A stretch of DNA of 64,000 nt from Yamagishiella unicocca (Eukaryota; Chlorophyta; Chlorophyceae; Chlamydomonadales; Volvocaceae). A model generated the notes under the pieces. The model was given only the letters and a program-made list of their open reading frames with translations. It had not been told where the DNA came from and made no database searches. A program made the translations under genes and the position numbers. The stretch is from contig BDSL01000156.1 in assembly GCA_003116995.1 (NCBI GenBank), forward strand, positions 93,026 through 157,025, in the 5' to 3' direction. This document shows, piece by piece, positions 1 to 17,927 of the stretch; position 1 is the stretch's first letter; the number at the start of each line of letters is the position of its first letter.

Positions 1-106
1 ATGTTCTGAACAATTTTCTTTCGTACACGGGTTTTCCTTGCAACCCTTCCGCTATTGCACTCACCCCCTGTGTCCCACCCTTCGCCTCCCAACCCTACCC
101 GCTCAG

Positions 107-5051
<4,945 letters not shown>

Positions 5052-6094
5052 CTGTGACCGTAGGATGGCGGGCAGTAGTAGCAGCGGCCGCCCAAGCAGC
5101 GGCGGGTGCCAACGCGACAGAGGAGGCAACAGTGCAGACGGTGGCTCCGGCGCACATGTGGAGATGTGATGTACGGCTGGACGGCGGTACCGCTGTCCTC
5201 ACCTGCGGCCCCACGTGACTGAGTGAGAGTGGAGATGGGATCTGGTGGCGGAAATGCGGGTGATATGGTGTTGTAGTGATCTTTTTGGACGTGGTTTTTG
5301 GCCGCCAGATCTCGTGGTGGGAGGGTGACAACTGACGAGCGAGGCGGGTGCTTGGGAGTGTATGAGTAGGCGGAACCAGAGGTATGTGTGAACGGAGCTG
5401 CGAGGACACGTCGACGTCGGGGGCGGCACGGGTTGGGCGGCCTTCGCCTGCCTGGCAAAGTTATTCGCTCGCAGTCTCAGTGTAACGTGTTGTTATATAA
5501 AACCACAAACAAGCTATGATTCCCTGAAAAGCCCCTGGCATCCGCAAGCGTCGCAAGGCGGCCCTTCAGCTTGTGCACTGAAGATGCACTAAATGAATGC
5601 GCGTCCTCCACTGGCCGAGTGGAGGACGAGGGAAGGCGTGTGGGTGGGGGGGGGCTCGGAGACGCTCGGGTCGAGCGCTTGAGTTGCAGGGCAGTGTAGT
5701 AGCAGGCGTGATTTGTATCCTTGCCTACGCGTATTTGCTTGCAATACATATCCTTACAGAGCGTTGCCGTATTCCTCTGCCATGGGCAAGAAGCCGCATG
5801 CGCTCCACGACCAACCTTGCGGTAGATTTTAGTCCAGATTACGCGACGTATTAAACCTATAGCTACGAATCTGTCGTGGGCGCTCTGCCTTTTCCCAACG
5901 GCATCGGCTGTAACCTTTGCAGTATCGGCGTCACAACCACGAGGATCTTGTAGCAGTTTCTTGCCTCTCTCAGTTCCGTGCTGAAGTGTGCGGTGTATTA
6001 GCAAGCAACTGAGGAGGCTTTCTTAGTTGGGCCTGTGCAGCCGGCGCCGGCGGCAATATCGGTGACGCCCTCTCGGCGTCTCTGGTCTTCAGGC
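5052..6094. other. AspRS 3' UTR and PP2A upstream region
   Basis: I see no further gene here. The left half is the AspRS 3' UTR. The right half should hold the PP2A promoter and 5' UTR. A TTCAG just before the PP2A ATG could be the acceptor of a 5' UTR intron. Confidence 0.4.
5481..5485 (+). terminator. TGTAA poly(A) signal of the AspRS gene
   Basis: TGTAA, the usual volvocine polyadenylation signal, lies 430 bases after the AspRS stop codon. This implies a 3' UTR of roughly 450 bases. Confidence 0.5.
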
Positions 6095-7042
6095 ATGTTG
6101 AACAAGACTCTCACACAGCAGGAGGCTGCTGTGCGTGATGGGCAAATCGGTCAGCTCAGAGAATGCAAAGTGCTGGCAGAGGAGGAGGTCGTGGAGCTCG
6201 CGGCTAAATGCAAGGAGCTGCTGCAGCAGGAGCAGAATGTAACGCACGTTAGGGCGCCGGTTGTGGTAGTGGGTGACACCCACGGGCAGTTCCATGACCT
6301 GATGGAGATTTTCAAGATTGCTGGCCAGGCGCCGGACGCCAACTACCTCTTTTTGGGGGACTACGTGGACCGCGGCTACTATTCGGTGGAGACCGTCTGC
6401 ATGGTTATTGCGCTGAAGGTGCGCTACCCGAGCCGCATCGTAATGATCCGTGGCAACCACGAGAGCCGGCAGATTACCCAGGTCTATGGCTTCTACGAGG
6501 AGTGCCTCCGCAAGTATGGCAGTGCCAAGGTCTGGCAAGTCCTGACGGACTTGTTCGACTACCTTCCGCTGGCCGCTGTTATTGAGAACCAGCTGTTCTG
6601 CCCGCATGCCGGCCTGTCGCCGTCCATGGACACCCTCGACCAAATCAACCAAATACACCGGTTCGAGGAGGTCCCACACGAGGGTCCTATGTGCGACCTT
6701 CTATGGTCTGACCCGGACGACCGTATGGGCTGGGGCATATCGCCGCGCGGCGCTGGCTACACTTACGGGCAGGACATCTCGGAGCACTTCAACCACGTCA
6801 ACGGGCTCAAGTTCATTATCCGCGCGCATCAGCTTGTTTCAGAAGGCTTCTTGTGGCAGCATGAGGGAGCAGTTGTGACTGTGTTCAGCGCGCCCAACTA
6901 CTGCTACCGCTGCGGAAACAAGGCGGCCATCGTCGACATCGACGAAAACATGAACCACAAAATTATTCAGTTCGACCATGCACCACCCAAGGGTGCGGGT
7001 ATTACGGAGGTGAAGCGCTCTGTCCCGGACTACTTCCTGTGA
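6095..7042 (+). CDS. Divergent protein phosphatase 2A catalytic subunit (intronless)
   Basis: PPP-family Ser/Thr phosphatase, 315 residues from the ATG at 6095. An in-frame ATG at 6035 would add 20 unrelated residues, so the later start fits the family length (about 309) better. Metal-binding and catalytic motifs are present: GDTHGQ (usually GDVHGQ), [22 protein letters not shown] (usually HGG), [14 protein letters not shown] and [11 protein letters not shown]. The tail ends VPDYFL rather than TPDYFL. The methylated Leu and the Tyr of the tail are kept, but the Thr phosphorylated in animal PP2A (Thr304) is Val. The coding region has no intron, unlike its neighbours, which suggests a retrocopy or an old specialised paralogue. 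It is closer to PP2A than to PP4 or PP6 by the [17 protein letters not shown] and DYFL stretches. Confidence 0.92.
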   Translation: MLNKTLTQQEAAVRDGQIGQLRECKVLAEEEVVELAAKCKELLQQEQNVTHVRAPVVVVGDTHGQFHDLMEIFKIAGQAPDANYLFLGDYVDRGYYSVETVCMVIALKVRYPSRIVMIRGNHESRQITQVYGFYEECLRKYGSAKVWQVLTDLFDYLPLAAVIENQLFCPHAGLSPSMDTLDQINQIHRFEEVPHEGPMCDLLWSDPDDRMGWGISPRGAGYTYGQDISEHFNHVNGLKFIIRAHQLVSEGFLWQHEGAVVTVFSAPNYCYRCGNKAAIVDIDENMNHKIIQFDHAPPKGAGITEVKRSVPDYFL

Positions 7043-9522
7043 GCTTGCTGCGGGTTTTGGGATACGACGGGCTGGTGTGCCAATGCGCGCGCAGTGCAAT
7101 CCTTCTATTGGAAGTTAGAACGACGCCTTTTAGTTCATAGGTGGGCTTGGCTAAGTTGCAAGATGTGCTTCGCAGAGTTGTCGGAGTGGTGCGGCGTGGT
7201 GAGGGTGGTTCAGCAGTGGCGCCGTGCATGTGCACGCCGAACAGCACCTGCACCTGTTTATGAGGAGATGGGCAGCTGCTCAGTCTTTATGAGCCGCACA
7301 GTAGCACATGATGAGGCTGATGTCCGCTGAGTTTCTCGCTGAAATACATGGAGACATCTGCACATTCTTTACCAGAACGGTGTTAGGGTCGCGCCAGCCA
7401 ATGTGTGAGGGCTGAGAGGGGATAGAGAGGCTGCGACCAGGTCGACGGTGAAGGCTCGCGCCATCGCATGCGCAGCCCATGTACATGCGCCCCGCTGGGC
7501 ATCTGCCATCGGTAGGGCAGCCGTGGGTCAGGCATGGTCCTACAACTGATGCCAACATGCCTGAGACCGCACACCTGGAATGCGCGCCGCATGACTTTAG
7601 TACTTCATGGAGGAGCGCCATGGCGGGTGGGAACTGGGGAGCATTGGGGGGTTCGTGTCTGGACAGTGGGCCCGGAGGTGGCAGCCGATGTGGGTTACGA
7701 AGGATGGCCGATGGCGAATTTGTGGTTTGCAGAGCGTGCATACGAAGGTCGTTATTGTGCTTGTGCCTTTGCGCACGACACGGACAGGATTTTGTACATG
7801 AGGGGCTGGACACGCGTACGGTGCTTAGTCAAGTAATCAAGGTTGGTTTTCATGTTGCTCGAAGGGATGCCGTTGGCAGTGTTTCGCCTGTAAGCTGTCG
7901 AAGAGTGCTGTCGAACGACAGGTCCTACCAAAAAATGAAGGATGTGGGATGTGGGCGACGCTCACCCGCGCTGGTTGCACACGACCATCTGCGTCAGTAA
8001 CCAATAATCGTAACGCACGACGTTGAACAACCCGCGCAAAAGCAGTGCAAATCTAGATGGCAAGCTTGTTCCGCGTTTCCTTAAACGAAAAATAACTGGA
8101 TTTCAGGTGCGTTCACGAACATGAGCCGCGTATCGGCCGCCCTGCTTGTCCTCAACTCTGGTCCACTCTCTGCAGTGCAGGTCCCTGTAGTCGATCGTAT
8201 AGGGAACTCTGACGGCACGTAAACTGACTATGGATGACGGCAGCGCGTAAGGCCGTAATGAAGAAGAATGTATGTCCTCACCGGCTCCTAGTCGACGACT
8301 ACTCGTACGGGATATGAGGCCAAGCTGGTCCAGACGCTACAGCACACATGTGAAAGGGCGCTGCCTGAACAAGACAACTATTTTGCTGTGCTAGCCTGTC
8401 GCCTTGTTGGTGCTACTTCTAGACACCATAATTGGCCTTTATGAGATCCTGTGTGTGGACCAGATTAGGAGACCGAGGTGTGCGGGGTGGAAGGGGTTGG
8501 ACCGCGTTAGGTACCATGGGTCACTTCGCGTCAATTTCAAGGCAACGACTACGCGAAGCCTCGGCGGAACTACTATGATGGGCCCACGTACAGACACATG
8601 CAGAATGCCACATGGCCGACAGGGCCTGGATGATGCCACTATTATTTATTGCGTTGGAACAACAATCATCGGAGGAACAACAATCATCGGCTCAGCCTGG
8701 TCATTGCCCATAATGTATTTTGGACGAAGAAAATATTAAAAAGCTAGTTACATGCACTCCTATCGCCATTATGAGCGACACCCCAAAGTGCCAGAAGTTA
8801 ACCCGCAACTCCTGTCGCTGTAAGTGAGTACTGGCCGTATCAGCTACAAGCATTAACTTGAGAAGCGATATATGCGTTCACGTAATCGGGCTGCAAGGTC
8901 CCGGCCAAAGGTAAACCCTGAAACGTACGGTAAACCCTCATTCTCCAGTCTCTCTTGTGCCTCTCTCGTTCCCATCTTACTTCTCTCTTTACCTTAGGGC
9001 ACACCTCATCTTAAGGAAGGTGAGCTTATTTGCGTGGGGTTTGGGTGTAAATACGTGTTCCGATTCAGCGCAGCAAGTTTGCTGGCAGCGGTCATGATTT
9101 CGCACATGCGGAGCAAGCAACAGCGGACCAATATAGATCTCCGGCAGTGTGAGCTTGCTGAGGTCTTTGTGAGCCGCAGCACTTGCCGCTTGGCGGCCTC
9201 CGGACGGCGGCTGCTTTGGAGCCATCGAACATAGCAGCCAAGGCGCATACGCTGGCATCCGAACCATGCAGTGGATGAATTTCTTCTTTCGTCCAGCCGC
9301 ATCCCTGGCGAGCCGATGGCTGCGCACAGCGGCGAATACCTGCCGACTGCCTCTTCGCACAGCAGTGGAGCGCGCAGCAGCAGATTCGTTTTGTTTGTTG
9401 TTGCCGGGCACTGGAGGGCTAAAGCGGCGCGGTGGCGTGGTGGCGTCCACTTGGCACAGCCGTCATCGTTCGGGGTCTTCCTTGCGTCAGCTCTGCCGCC
9501 CCCGCTTTGTGCACGCAGAAGG
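7043..9522. other. Non-coding: PP2A 3' region and L24 upstream region
   Basis: No recognisable protein on either strand. Open frames in 7280-8000 lack family features. A TGTAA at 7889-7893 could end a long PP2A transcript. The segment 8000-9000 looks less GC-rich than the flanking genes. The last few hundred bases should carry the L24 promoter. Confidence 0.4.
8656..8690 (+). repeat. Tandem pair of a 17-bp unit
   Basis: Two identical copies of GGAACAACAATCATCGG at 8656-8672 and 8674-8690, separated by one base. Confidence 0.8.
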
Positions 9523-11740
9523 ATGGTGCTGAAGACGAACACTTGCCGCTTCAGCGGCCTGAGGATTTATCCTGGCAAGGGCATGGTGTTCATCCGCACG
9601 GATGCGCAGCAATACATGTTCCTGAACAAGAAGTGCAAGTCCTACTACCACAACCGCCTCAGGCCCGCCAAGCTTGCGTGGACTGTGATTTACAGGAAGC
9701 AGCACAAGAAGGACCAGGTGCGCACATCCGGGGGTCTCCGTGGGGTGGTGGTGGTTGGGCCCGTTACGCTTTGTTGGGCAGGCTTCGTATCAAGGAAACG
9801 CCGCCTACTGTCGCACGGTGCTGGCTGCGGATGCTGTTGATGTTAAGATGGGGCATGAATTTGTCCGTCCGGGGACATGAATTTGTCCGGGTAAAGTATG
9901 TGGTTTGTGTGTTTTGCAGCGTCGAGGCTTGACCATTTGTTTAACCAGCCACACAACAGAAGGGAGGCCCTCGTAGGCCTGATTGTTAAAAAGAGGCGCA
10001 GGCTATGATTTGAAGCCGTGAAGTCATGACCGGGGTCACGATACGGGATTCTTGTTCTTGGCGGCGGGCTGGCAATCAACGGGGATCTGCGGGTATCTGC
10101 GGACAGTGGATTTGCGGTTTCATGAAAGCAGCTGCGCTGTCCGAGCCTGGCAGTTATTAGCAAGACCACGTCCATTCCTTTCACCGGGAATGTGACGTTG
10201 CCTGGCTTACCTAGTGCAGTGGTCGCGCAGTTCAATACGCGCGTCTTGGAACCCCGAGCACTCCGATTCGTGCAACAGCGTCTGCTTTGCGGCATGCTTT
10301 GGTTGAGAATCCCTTGTTCGTGTTGAGTTCTGATTTCTGCCGCGTTCTGTGGGGCTCGGAAGGTAAATCCTCGCTTCGTTTTGCTGCCCACAGATCAGCG
10401 AGGTGCAGAAGAAGAAGCGCCGCGCCGCTGCCAAGTCCGCCAACCGCTCCATTGTTGGCATCTCTCTGGAGGTGATTCAGAAGAAGCGGACGGAGAAGCC
10501 CGAGGTTCGCCAGGCCAGCCGTGAGGCTGCCATCCGCGAGGTTAAGGTGGGTGCGGTAAAAGAAACTTAGTGGCAATCGGGCAGGCGCTACTACATGACA
10601 TGTGAAAGTTGACGGTGGCACGCTTCATACTAGTTATCACGAGGCGTGCAGAGCAAGGTGGTACTAGTTGCCATGGACAAGGAGGGGGCATGCCAGGGAT
10701 TGCGCGTGACTGGGCTTTCCTGAGTTTCCCACCATGCGAACGGTCATGGCGGGCACATCTCCAATGGTTCACTTGCGCCATACGCGGCGGTCTTCACAAT
10801 TTTGCAATGCGTGGGCGGGATGCCTGGCTATGGTGGATTGGAGGAAGGAAGCTGGTCCTTAGATGTGGACGAGCGAGCACTGAGTTGGGTGCATCCGTTT
10901 GCTTCGGTTCCTGATGGGACACCTTACTCGCGCGATGGTGGTAACGTTGTACCAGACGAGTGGAACAGCGGTGGTGCCTAGATCGAGCGTGCGTACCGCT
11001 TAAAGGTGGCACAGCCAACTCCTTTGCGGCTACGATGACGCTCAAAAAGGGAAATCCTCGCGGACATGCAGCAGCGAGCAACATGCAGCAGTGTTGGAGC
11101 CATGTCTACTACTGGCAGTCCGAAGTGCTGGACCAGTTTGGGGTGCTGGGTGGAATCTTGGGGCTCAGGTGGAGCGTGGCGTGCGTTTCGAGGGTTTTCC
11201 CTCGTGGGTGTATTGTTGAGGACATCTTTGGGGGGCTGATGCTGGGTCTGTCTATGCACGTCTATGCCGGCCTCGTCTACTTGCGCCGAGTGGAAGCACG
11301 TGCACTGAGTGTAGTCTAGACGCGAATGGCGACGGATGGCATGGGAGATCGGGGCGTGTCGTTGTTCTCCTTGCCAGCGGTGTTGTCCAGCAGGGCCCCG
11401 ACACGACACTCGAGTGCACAGCAGTGCGGCTTTGTCGCTCTTGCGCAACATTAGTGCCCACCACGGGCTGGGGTGGTTGTCCCTGCTGGCGCCGCCAGCA
11501 CTATCCGCCCAGGTCCGGGCTCGACGAGCCGAAGCCACCTCCCTCCCCGCATGTGCCCTGTTCTGCTGACATGCGACCGCGTCACTCTGCTGCTGAGTCG
11601 ACCTTGTGCGCCCCGCCCTGCCACTTCCTCGTCCACAGGAGCGCATGAAGAAGCAGAAGGCGGATCGCGCCGCCGCCGCCAAGGCCGCCGCTGGCCCGCA
11701 AAAGTCTGCCCCCAAGGTTGTGGGCCGCGGCAAGCGCTAA
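9523..11740 (+). CDS. RPL24: 60S ribosomal protein L24 (eL24)
   Basis: Cytosolic large-subunit protein. Exons 9523-9717, 10394-10546 and 11639-11740, all phase 0, give 149 residues. The N-terminus shows the L24e signature: [33 protein letters not shown] and RPAKLAWT. The middle exon carries the conserved [15 protein letters not shown] block. The last exon is the basic, Ala/Lys-rich tail ending GRGKR. The family usually has CxxSG with a second Cys pair; here CRFSG and KKCKS are visible. An AG immediately before the ATG (GCACGCAG) could be a 5' UTR intron acceptor. The introns (676 and 1092 bases) are long for a ribosomal protein gene. Confidence 0.96.
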
Positions 11741-11753
11741 GCAGTTTCTCTGC

Positions 11754-11777
11754 TGTAAAGGTGCTTGGTCCATGTAA
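11754..11777 (+). terminator. RPL24: Two TGTAA poly(A) signals of RPL24
   Basis: TGTAA at 11754-11758 and again at 11773-11777, 14 and 33 bases after the stop. This is very short for a volvocine 3' UTR, so one or both may be fortuitous. Confidence 0.4.
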
Positions 11778-13142
11778 CGCGTGACAAAAACACGATCCAG
11801 TGCTCTTGGTATATTATTCCTCTACAATGATTTAACCACATTGCACGATTGCAGCCAGTTATTGAAATGCTGTGACGGAGGGTCGAGCATGGGCAACATG
11901 GCACGGCGGATACTTCCGTGCCACATGGATGTGGACATGCCCTAAACCTCTCACCTACAGTTCTGCCAGTGCATGCTTCCAACACGAAGTAGCGTTTAAA
12001 GCACGCACAGCGACGCATACGAGACGGTATCCCCATTCACCCCATTCGACAACGTATCTTGGTCCTGGAGGCGTTCGACAGCAGGTCCAGACATCAGCAA
12101 AGTGCGCCCGCTCACAACGGCCATTTCCAGCTGCTCGATGGAGGAAGGCGGACATCGCATCGCCTCCCGTACAAGATTGCCGTACATCAGTGGACAGCGC
12201 CGTAAGCAAGCAAGGACCCGTATTTATGAACCCTCAGGTCCCAGCTTGGTGCGCTCTTGGAGCCACCTCTCCCCTGGTATCTGTTCCCTTTTGTCGTCCT
12301 CTGGAGGAGCAGTAGGTGTCAATTGTTGGCGGTATTGGACTGTAGGCCTGATCTCAGCGGCATATCGTTTGAGCACAGCAACTTCAACATTGGAAAAGCG
12401 TCTATCGGAAGGATGGGTCGACTCACAGGATAGATGCGGCGCGTACCGGTATTGCTTACTTAGCGCAAATGTGGAAGGTACGCGGTTTCGTATACCCTTC
12501 GACTGATAAAGCATAGCGAGATGCGCGCACACTTAAACTGGCCTACGTTTTGTATCGTAGGGAAGGCACCGGGCCACCGGCCCACCACGGAAGGTTCCGC
12601 CCGCAATGCATGCAGAAGAAGAATCGCTGCATTATTTACACATAATTTTCGTTTGCATACACATTACTAGCTCTAAAAACAGTGCTATGAATTGAACGCT
12701 TGTAGGACTTGTTTGGTGCACCGTTTGGCGCTCGATCGGGCATGTCTCCTTGCCTTTGACGATGTGAAGACCCATATCGGGCATCTAGAACACGAAAAGG
12801 ACACGCTCAAGTCGATAAGGTGTGCCATGTTTCCGGAGCGACGCATACCGGGATGTGACCAAGCGCACTTGCGCGCCTAAAAGGAATGAAGGGTCACACA
12901 AGCTGGCACACCCTACGGCCACGGGTTGCGCCCATCATGTGCTTGTACTTTCTGGTTTAGGCATGGACATCATGTTGCGGGATGTGAGTGTCTAGAGCGT
13001 TCCCGCCGCCGTCGCTCAAACGTGATTGTTCCCCAACGCACATTCGAAAATAGCGAGACAGTTGTGCAAGTGTGTGGCAAGGAGCTTGGCGTCTGCGTGT
13101 ACCCATTGCACAGGTGAAGATAGCGCTACTAGGAAGACGACC
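11778..13142. other. Intergenic, no gene seen
   Basis: No reading frame with family features on either strand. The right end should contain the promoter and 5' UTR of the UIM-protein gene. Confidence 0.4.
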
Positions 13143-16026
13143 ATGAGCTTAGTGGTAGACGACGACGACGCAGCTTTCCAGGCCGACTTGGCGAGGGCCA
13201 TTGCGGCGAGCCTTGGCTCAGACATAGCGGGTAAGCCTAAAGATATTCCGTCATCCAGATTCATTGCGCCTCGGTGTACCGTGTCAGTCGTTGGCGTCAA
13301 TCAACTGCGCGTCCGTGCCCCTTGCCAGATACCTTGCGCTGTTTTCGCTACTTCGCCCGCAGATGCTTTAATTGTATAAGATGATGTTGTGCAACATATT
13401 AAACATACTAAGTCCTCCCTCACCCAGTCACCCTGCCTGTCGTGATTCCGTGAAGCTACCGCGTCGCACCCCAGCTTCCTGCTGTGTAATCTAGCCGCTA
13501 AATCCAATCCACGCAGGGTCCCAAGGCACTGCCAATCATGGAGGCCCCGCTGGCTGGAACGCTCTCCTGGCGGCAGGCCAGGCGGCCGCCTGGGGGAACA
13601 ACCGCGGCGATGCCGGTCGCTGCTCTCCCGCGCTACTCGCAGCGGATGAGGATGAGGACGATGACTTCCAGCGGCAGATTGCGACCGCCATGGCAGCCAG
13701 CATCCAGTCCGCAGAGGAGGACCGCCACCGGCGCAAGTTCGGGTTTGGTCCCAGCGGCCACACCGGCGCCAAGGGGCTCAGCCCCGACATGGGACTTGCC
13801 GAACCTTCAGGGGGGACCCAGGAGGTGCATGTGACAGCTCAGCCCGATGCGCAGGGACAGCACGATCACCAGCCGCAGCAGCAACAGAGCCTAGCCCTGA
13901 TTCCGAGCCACGGCGCGGTCTGCTGTTCGAGCGGTCTCCTATTGAAGCCACTGGCCTCCGGGAGAGGCGCCAGCATGGATACAGCAGCCCTTCCAGACTC
14001 GCCACTTGCTTCTGCCGGGGGGCCAACACGGCCAGGGGTTCCGCCGCCGATGGGGCCAATGTCATTGCCGTGGCCAAGCACCGCCGCGTCTGCGGGTGCT
14101 GCCACTGCGTCCATGCCTCAGCACCTCCCGGCAGGCCGGTTGCCGTCCCCCTGCCCGTCAGGTCGCACCCCCGCCTGCAGCCCTAGCTCCTCTGCAGCAG
14201 GCAGCGATGCCGCTGCTTGTCCTTGCGCCTCTGCTGCCGCCCCAGCTGCCGCAGACGCCGCTGCTGCCGGGCTGCTGTCATCCTCCCCGGGCAAGCACGC
14301 CCGCACGCCCTCACTTGCGGGAGCCACTGACTCGGTGCAGCCGCTGATGAAGCGGTCCCGCGCGGCCAGCGACAGCGGGGGGGCCAGCCCGTCCACCTCG
14401 GAGTCAGGAGGCCTGGGGCGCTTGGGGACCACGGTCACCGGCTTCCAGGTCGGGGCAGGGGGCCCCTCCGTCACCGAGGGCCGCCTGGCATTCCCTAGGG
14501 CGTGTGTCGGTCCGGTCGCGGATATGGTGGTGGGCGAAGACGCGGCCTGGGAAACCGTCCCGGCGCACTCGCACTCGCCGCCGGAGCGCCCCGCGTCTGC
14601 GGCGTCAGGCTGCACTGCCGCCGCCGGCTCCAGCGCGGCAGCCAATGCCGCCGCGGCGGACGGCCCGACGTGCGCGCACTCGCAGCAGCAGCAGCGGTGT
14701 CGCAGCCAGGACCACGCCGCGCTGCTGTACGAGCGGCGCAGCAACCCGGTGGCAGAGCGGCAGAGCTGGGCTGATGATGGCGATGTTGACCTGATGGATG
14801 CGTCAGGGACTGGTGGCTCTGGTGGCGGCGGGGGTGCCCCCAGGAGCAGCGGGCGGTGCGGCTCGTGGCCTCCAGCGGGCGCTGTTTGCGGCAGCGCAGC
14901 AGCGGAGGGGCCGCATCAGCAGCACCCGCAGCCGCCGCGGTCACATCACCACACAGCGGCGCACGCAGTCCTGGGCGGCGTCGAGGAGTGTGAGGACGCC
15001 GCACAACAGCCAGCCGAGCAGCGGGGCCGCTATACGCTGGACCTGTCCTCGGGCCGCTCGGCGGTCTCCTACGAGCACCAGCACTGGCACTACCGAGCAG
15101 CCGGTGACAGGGGGCGGCAGGCAGACAGCCAGCAGGTCGCAAAGCCGGTGCGGCGATATGGCAGCGCCGACGGCGGACCGCGCGGTGCGGTAGCGCCGCT
15201 CGACCTGTCGCGTCCGGGGCAGCAGCAGCTGCTGAAGGATGGGCCCGTCACGGCGGTTGCGGCCGCAGCCGCGGGGGGGTCGGGGTCTGACAGCCTGGTC
15301 CGCGGGTCGCACGACGCGGCCGAGGAGCGCGACGTGGGCCCGGTGCCCATGGCCACGGACCCCGTGGCTCCTGCGTCAGACATGGGCGCGTCAGCCGCGG
15401 TGGAAGACTGCTTGCCCGGTGCAGCAGCAGCTGCGACGGCCATCTCGCCGCACTGCGGCTACTCGGCTGCGGACCGCCGGATGCAGCTGCACCAGCGGGT
15501 GTGGTGGTGGCTGGGGCCGGGACAGGTGCAGGCCGGGCGCATCTCCTCCATCGACCGGAGGAGTGAGCCCTTGCTGTACACGGTCCGCCTGGACGCCGCG
15601 GGGTACGGGGGCGAAGGCGACACCGTCATTGCGACGCCGGACTGCCTGCTGCCGTACCTGTCTTATGGCGACCGGCTGATGTGCCGCCTGCAGCCGCCGC
15701 CCGAGCCGCTGCAGCCCCAGTGCGCGGGAGCTGCCTCCTGGCCGCTGGCTGGCGCGGACGTGTGCTCTGAAGCCGACGCAGCAGCTGCCGGCCTCTCATG
15801 CAGCTGGCAGCTAGGCACCCTGCAGCACTGCATGTTTGAGGGCGCAGCGCCCATGGTGCACGTGCTATTGGGCGCACATGGTGTGCCGTACTCAACGCCG
15901 TACGAGTGTGTGGTCCCAGTGGAGGACGCGGCTGAGGGCAGTGGCTGCACCGGGGCAATGGCGGGCGGCGACTACGGGTCAGCAAACAGCTGCATGGACA
16001 TCGTTGCGGTGGGGCCTCCCTCCTGA
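13143..16026 (+). CDS. Protein with two ubiquitin-interacting motifs, large disordered body
   Basis: Two exons, 13143-13230 and 13517-16026, joined in phase 1, give 865 residues. The first exon encodes an acidic run followed by a UIM-like helix (FQADLARAIAASLGSD, about residues 12-27). Exon 2 starts with a Gly/Ala stretch and then a second copy (acidic DEDEDDDF then RQIATAMAASIQSAEED, about residues 73-97). In both, the Leu/Ile-x-x-Ala-x-x-x-Ser spacing fits the UIM consensus. The next 580 residues are Ala/Ser/Gly/Gln-rich and probably disordered. A compact block near residues 683-770 (RVWWWLGPGQVQAGRI and after) looks like a small beta domain, perhaps Tudor-like, but I cannot name it. Function is unknown; ubiquitin binding is an inference from the motifs. 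A further intron inside exon 2 cannot be excluded. Confidence 0.75.
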
Positions 16027-16652
16027 TGGGGGGTTCCTGTGGGAGGGGGGATGCGAGCGGCCGCCTGGCTGCCAGGGCGTGCGACCTGACCGACCGTAGT
16101 TCGTTGCCGGTAATAGGTGCAATGCAACCGGCACCCTGACATGCACTGGAGACCTGCGGGGTGCGCTAGCCGCCCAAGGGAGCACCGCCTGATTTTATTT
16201 ATGGCTTCCAGGAATTCCTCGGTGCTGGTACGTTCAACGGCATCAATGCAGACGCAGCTGTCATCGCAGGCAGGGATGTTTCGGAGGCGATTCGGGACGC
16301 GCAGGTGTGGGCTTCGCTGGCGGGTGGGCAGGTAGAAACGCGTGGTGGGTGGGTGGGTGGGTTCTCGGGGTACCAAGACGAGGAGGCATGGGTCCAGGTG
16401 CAACGGCCGGTGCACCGCTGATACGCTGTTGCAGGATGGGGACTGGTGGGTTGGAGAGCCCACCCTCGTCTGGCTCCTGTGGGTTGGATTGGCAGGTTGG
16501 CACCGTTGGTATTGTTGGACGATCGCCTACATGTCGTTGCTCGACGCTTTTTCCCGGATTGGTATGCGAGGCGTCGCAGCCATCGCGTCTGGCTTCCAGC
16601 CCACGGGAATTATGGCACCTTGTTTGGTATTGCTTTGGAGGCAGGCGTACAT

Positions 16653-16724
16653 CGGATCGATTGCCAGGAGGCATACATTTGCATACTTCGGATCGATTGT
16701 CGGAAGGCATACATTTGCATAAGA
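16653..16724 (+). repeat. Tandem pair of a 36-bp unit
   Basis: A unit starting CGGATCGATTG and containing GGCATACATTTGCATA occurs at 16653-16688 and again from 16689, with a few mismatches. Confidence 0.75.
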
Positions 16725-16840
16725 TTCAACCATGTAGGGGCCAATGTCCACCAAACCAACACTGATTATTTTACACAAGTATCATGCAGTACTACTTTCT
16801 TCTACGTGCTCCACGTGGTAACAACATGACGGCACAGCCA

Positions 16841-16880
16841 AGTATAATCGTCAGACCGCCAGTATAATCGTCAGACCGCC
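16841..16880 (+). repeat. Exact 20-bp tandem duplication
   Basis: AGTATAATCGTCAGACCGCC occurs at 16841-16860 and 16861-16880 without mismatch. Confidence 0.9.
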
Positions 16881-17927
16881 AGCTACGGCGAGAAAGCTGA
16901 ACGGCTGACGATCATCACTTGAGGGCGGTGCGCCGCAGCATCCAACAATGCACACAACCACAACTCGGTGTGCTCATAAACGATCGTACATACATGGATA
17001 CCGTACATTTGGTTGGACATACAAATACGGCGCGGATTTCGACGTGGACCCCATGCCTTACACTACAACACTGAACAGGAACTGCGCGGACGGAAAACTG
17101 CTCGCGGGCATGAATGCTACGACTTTGGTACAACCTAGGAATATGCTGGAAGGCTCCAGAACTGCAAAACGCATCCATCCACTGGGCGCCTAGCCCCAAC
17201 CACCCCGCACCACGGCCGCGGGGCGCGGACTGGGATCACTCCAGGAGCCACCCGTTCCGGACATGCACACGGGTCGCCAGCCCTACCAGTCCCACAACAG
17301 TGCGTGACTAGCGCTAGCAGGCACAGCACGGGCTGATGTGAAAATTGCCGCTGCCAGTCTCTCGGGGACGAGCGCTGATTACCCTGGCTGCAAAAAATCA
17401 GTCGAGGCATACGAACCCACGAGGATACCCCAAGCAGAGCCCCTACTGCCGTGCTGCCATCTGCCAAGCCAAAAAACGTTGGGGTGCTGACTCAACCCCT
17501 CGCCGCCTCGTGTGCTGAGGAGGGCGGCGCCACCCCCGTGAGATGCACACGACGACACCTCAAGACAGAAACTCACATCTGAGACCATGGGCAAACCTTC
17601 GCCTGGCGTGCGCAATGACGCGCACACAGCCTCTGCCTGCTGTGTCACACAGCTCTCAGGTCCACAGGTGGCCGCGTTGGTGGTGGTGGTGGCGGTGACG
17701 GCAGCGGCGACGCATGCATGCGCAGTGGACATGGAGAGTTGCGGGCAGGATGGCGGTTCATAGCCGTCCCTCCAACACACCCACCCGAGGATCGGCTGCT
17801 CGCTGCTCGCTGCCGAGTGCCGCACACCCCATGACCGCAAACAAGCCTTCTAGCCTTCTATCATCACTTGGTCACTGCGACTCAAACCAGCTTCTTTAGT
17901 CCCGGAATGAATCAGCGGCTCCGCGGC

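Larger units (their letters stand above)
16027..17927. other. Convergent intergenic region with short tandem repeats
   Basis: Holds the 3' ends of the UIM-protein gene (+) and the TSJT1-like gene (-). I see no gene. Two small tandem repeats are listed separately. Confidence 0.4.
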
